A DNA stretch of 6,916 nucleotides, taken from the NCBI GenBank assembly GCA_030151135.1, contig JASLEQ010000174.1:1-6916 (forward strand). The letters run 5' to 3'. The position numbers and the translations under genes are program-made. How positions within the stretch are numbered: position 1 is the first letter of the stretch; the number at the start of each line of letters is the position of its first letter. This stretch comes from Candidatus Sulfotelmatobacter sp. (GTDB lineage Bacteria; Acidobacteriota; Terriglobia; Terriglobales; SbA1). This document shows positions 6,349-6,916 of this stretch, piece after piece. Below the pieces are notes generated by a model, which saw only the letters and a list, made by a program, of their open reading frames with translations, had not been told where the DNA came from and did no database searches.

Positions 6349-6916
6349 ATGTCGAACCTCCACGAATCTGTGACTGCCTTCGCCCGTGTTCCGGGAATGC
6401 GGGCCCTGGCCTGGTCTGGCGATTGGCTCTACGCTTCCAGGGGCTACGAAGTATTGCGCGCCCGAATGCAAAGCGCGACCGAGAAACTGAGCTGGCAAAC
6501 CATGGGTAGTTTTCGGACGAAATGGTACCGGCAAGTTTCGGTCCGAAGCCGCCTGAGTGCACGGCTTTTCCGAGATGGCTTTCACGCGCTTGCCATCTTG
6601 CCAACAGGGGGCCTTGTGGGCGCGGTTCCCGGTGCGATGGTGACCATGGCAGCAAATGCGTCGGAGTTTTTTCCGACTCACGTAATTACTCGCGGAACCC
6701 GCCCGCTTCACATTGCCGCGACTCCTGAGGGCATTTTGTATTGGGGAGAGTATTTCGACAACGCGTCGCGTGAGGAGGTTCACATCTATGCGTCCCGCGA
6801 CCAGGGGATGAGTTGGCAGGTGGCGTACACATTCCCCAAAGGCGCAATTCGCCATGTGCACAACATCATTTATGACCGCTGGCAAGCGTGCCTGTGGATT
6901 CTGACTGGAGATTATG
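6349..6916 (+). CDS. Partial gene: probable Asp-box (BNR-like) beta-propeller protein, 3' end outside window
   Basis: A frame free of stops from 6295 to the window end gives 189 residues from the ATG at 6349. The protein has one clear Asp-box, S-R-D-Q-G-M-S-W (149-156, pattern SxDxGxxW), preceded by the strand HIYA (145-148). Repeated strand-like elements, such as ALAWSGDWLYASRGY (19-33), LAILPTGGLVGAVPG (81-95) and HIAATPEGILYWGEYFDN (121-138), suit successive propeller blades. Stretches like RGTRPLHIA and KGAIRHVHNIIYD recall exo-sialidase-like or WD40/YVTN/BNR-like proteins found near polysaccharide gene clusters, as I remember them; this is not a search result. No signal peptide is seen at this start. 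Shine-Dalgarno is weak; GTG at 6325 is an alternative start. The catalytic residues of sialidases cannot be judged from this fragment, so enzymatic activity is not claimed. Confidence 0.75.
   Translation, partial: MSNLHESVTAFARVPGMRALAWSGDWLYASRGYEVLRARMQSATEKLSWQTMGSFRTKWYRQVSVRSRLSARLFRDGFHALAILPTGGLVGAVPGAMVTMAANASEFFPTHVITRGTRPLHIAATPEGILYWGEYFDNASREEVHIYASRDQGMSWQVAYTFPKGAIRHVHNIIYDRWQACLWILTGDY

Noticed and set aside
6133..6885. 250-residue minus-strand open frame at the right end
   Set aside because: It overlaps the plus-strand frame with an Asp-box and blade-like strands, and its own product shows no coherent domain.

Overview
The window is high-GC chromosomal DNA in ordinary single-copy gene layout. 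Codon use, the style of the proteins and the intergenic repeats suggest an acidobacterium, probably of the Terriglobia/Terriglobales type. That is a judgement from familiarity with the families, not a database result. I see no RNA gene, insertion sequence, phage gene or CRISPR array.

Left part (1-3399). A sodium:solute symporter (137-1573, minus) is divergent from a BadF/BcrA-type ATPase of the N-acetylglucosamine kinase kind (1701-2618, plus), with a 127-base shared control region that contains a perfect 12-base palindrome. The kinase is followed after 55 bases by an unrecognised all-helical protein (2674-3399, plus), probably co-transcribed. The transporter/kinase pair fits import and phosphorylation of a sugar or amino sugar, possibly a cell-wall sugar. 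The substrate is inferred from context only. Eight codons of a possible further minus-strand gene touch the left edge.

Middle part (3470-6101, minus). An MscS-type mechanosensitive channel with a long, probably periplasmic, coiled-coil N-terminal region (4251-6101) is followed after only 10 bases by a classical short-chain dehydrogenase/reductase with a GTG start (3470-4240). The ribosome binding site of the reductase overlaps the channel's stop codon within a tandem 8-base repeat, so the two are probably an operon with coupled translation. This operon converges on the helical-protein gene across 70 bases.

Right part (6102-6916). A 247-base divergent intergenic region holds an 8-base inverted repeat. 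It is followed by the first 189 codons of a probable Asp-box (BNR-like) beta-propeller protein on the plus strand, which runs off the window.

Three intergenic stretches (about 61-110, 2637-2655 and 3428-3453) carry degenerate 9-base units of the form CGCNGAGRR, all in the same orientation and all just downstream of a gene end. This dispersed repeat is the main structure not explained by the genes. I do not see a convincing new multi-gene system; the most checkable oddities are this repeat, the helical protein behind the kinase and the cut-off propeller gene.
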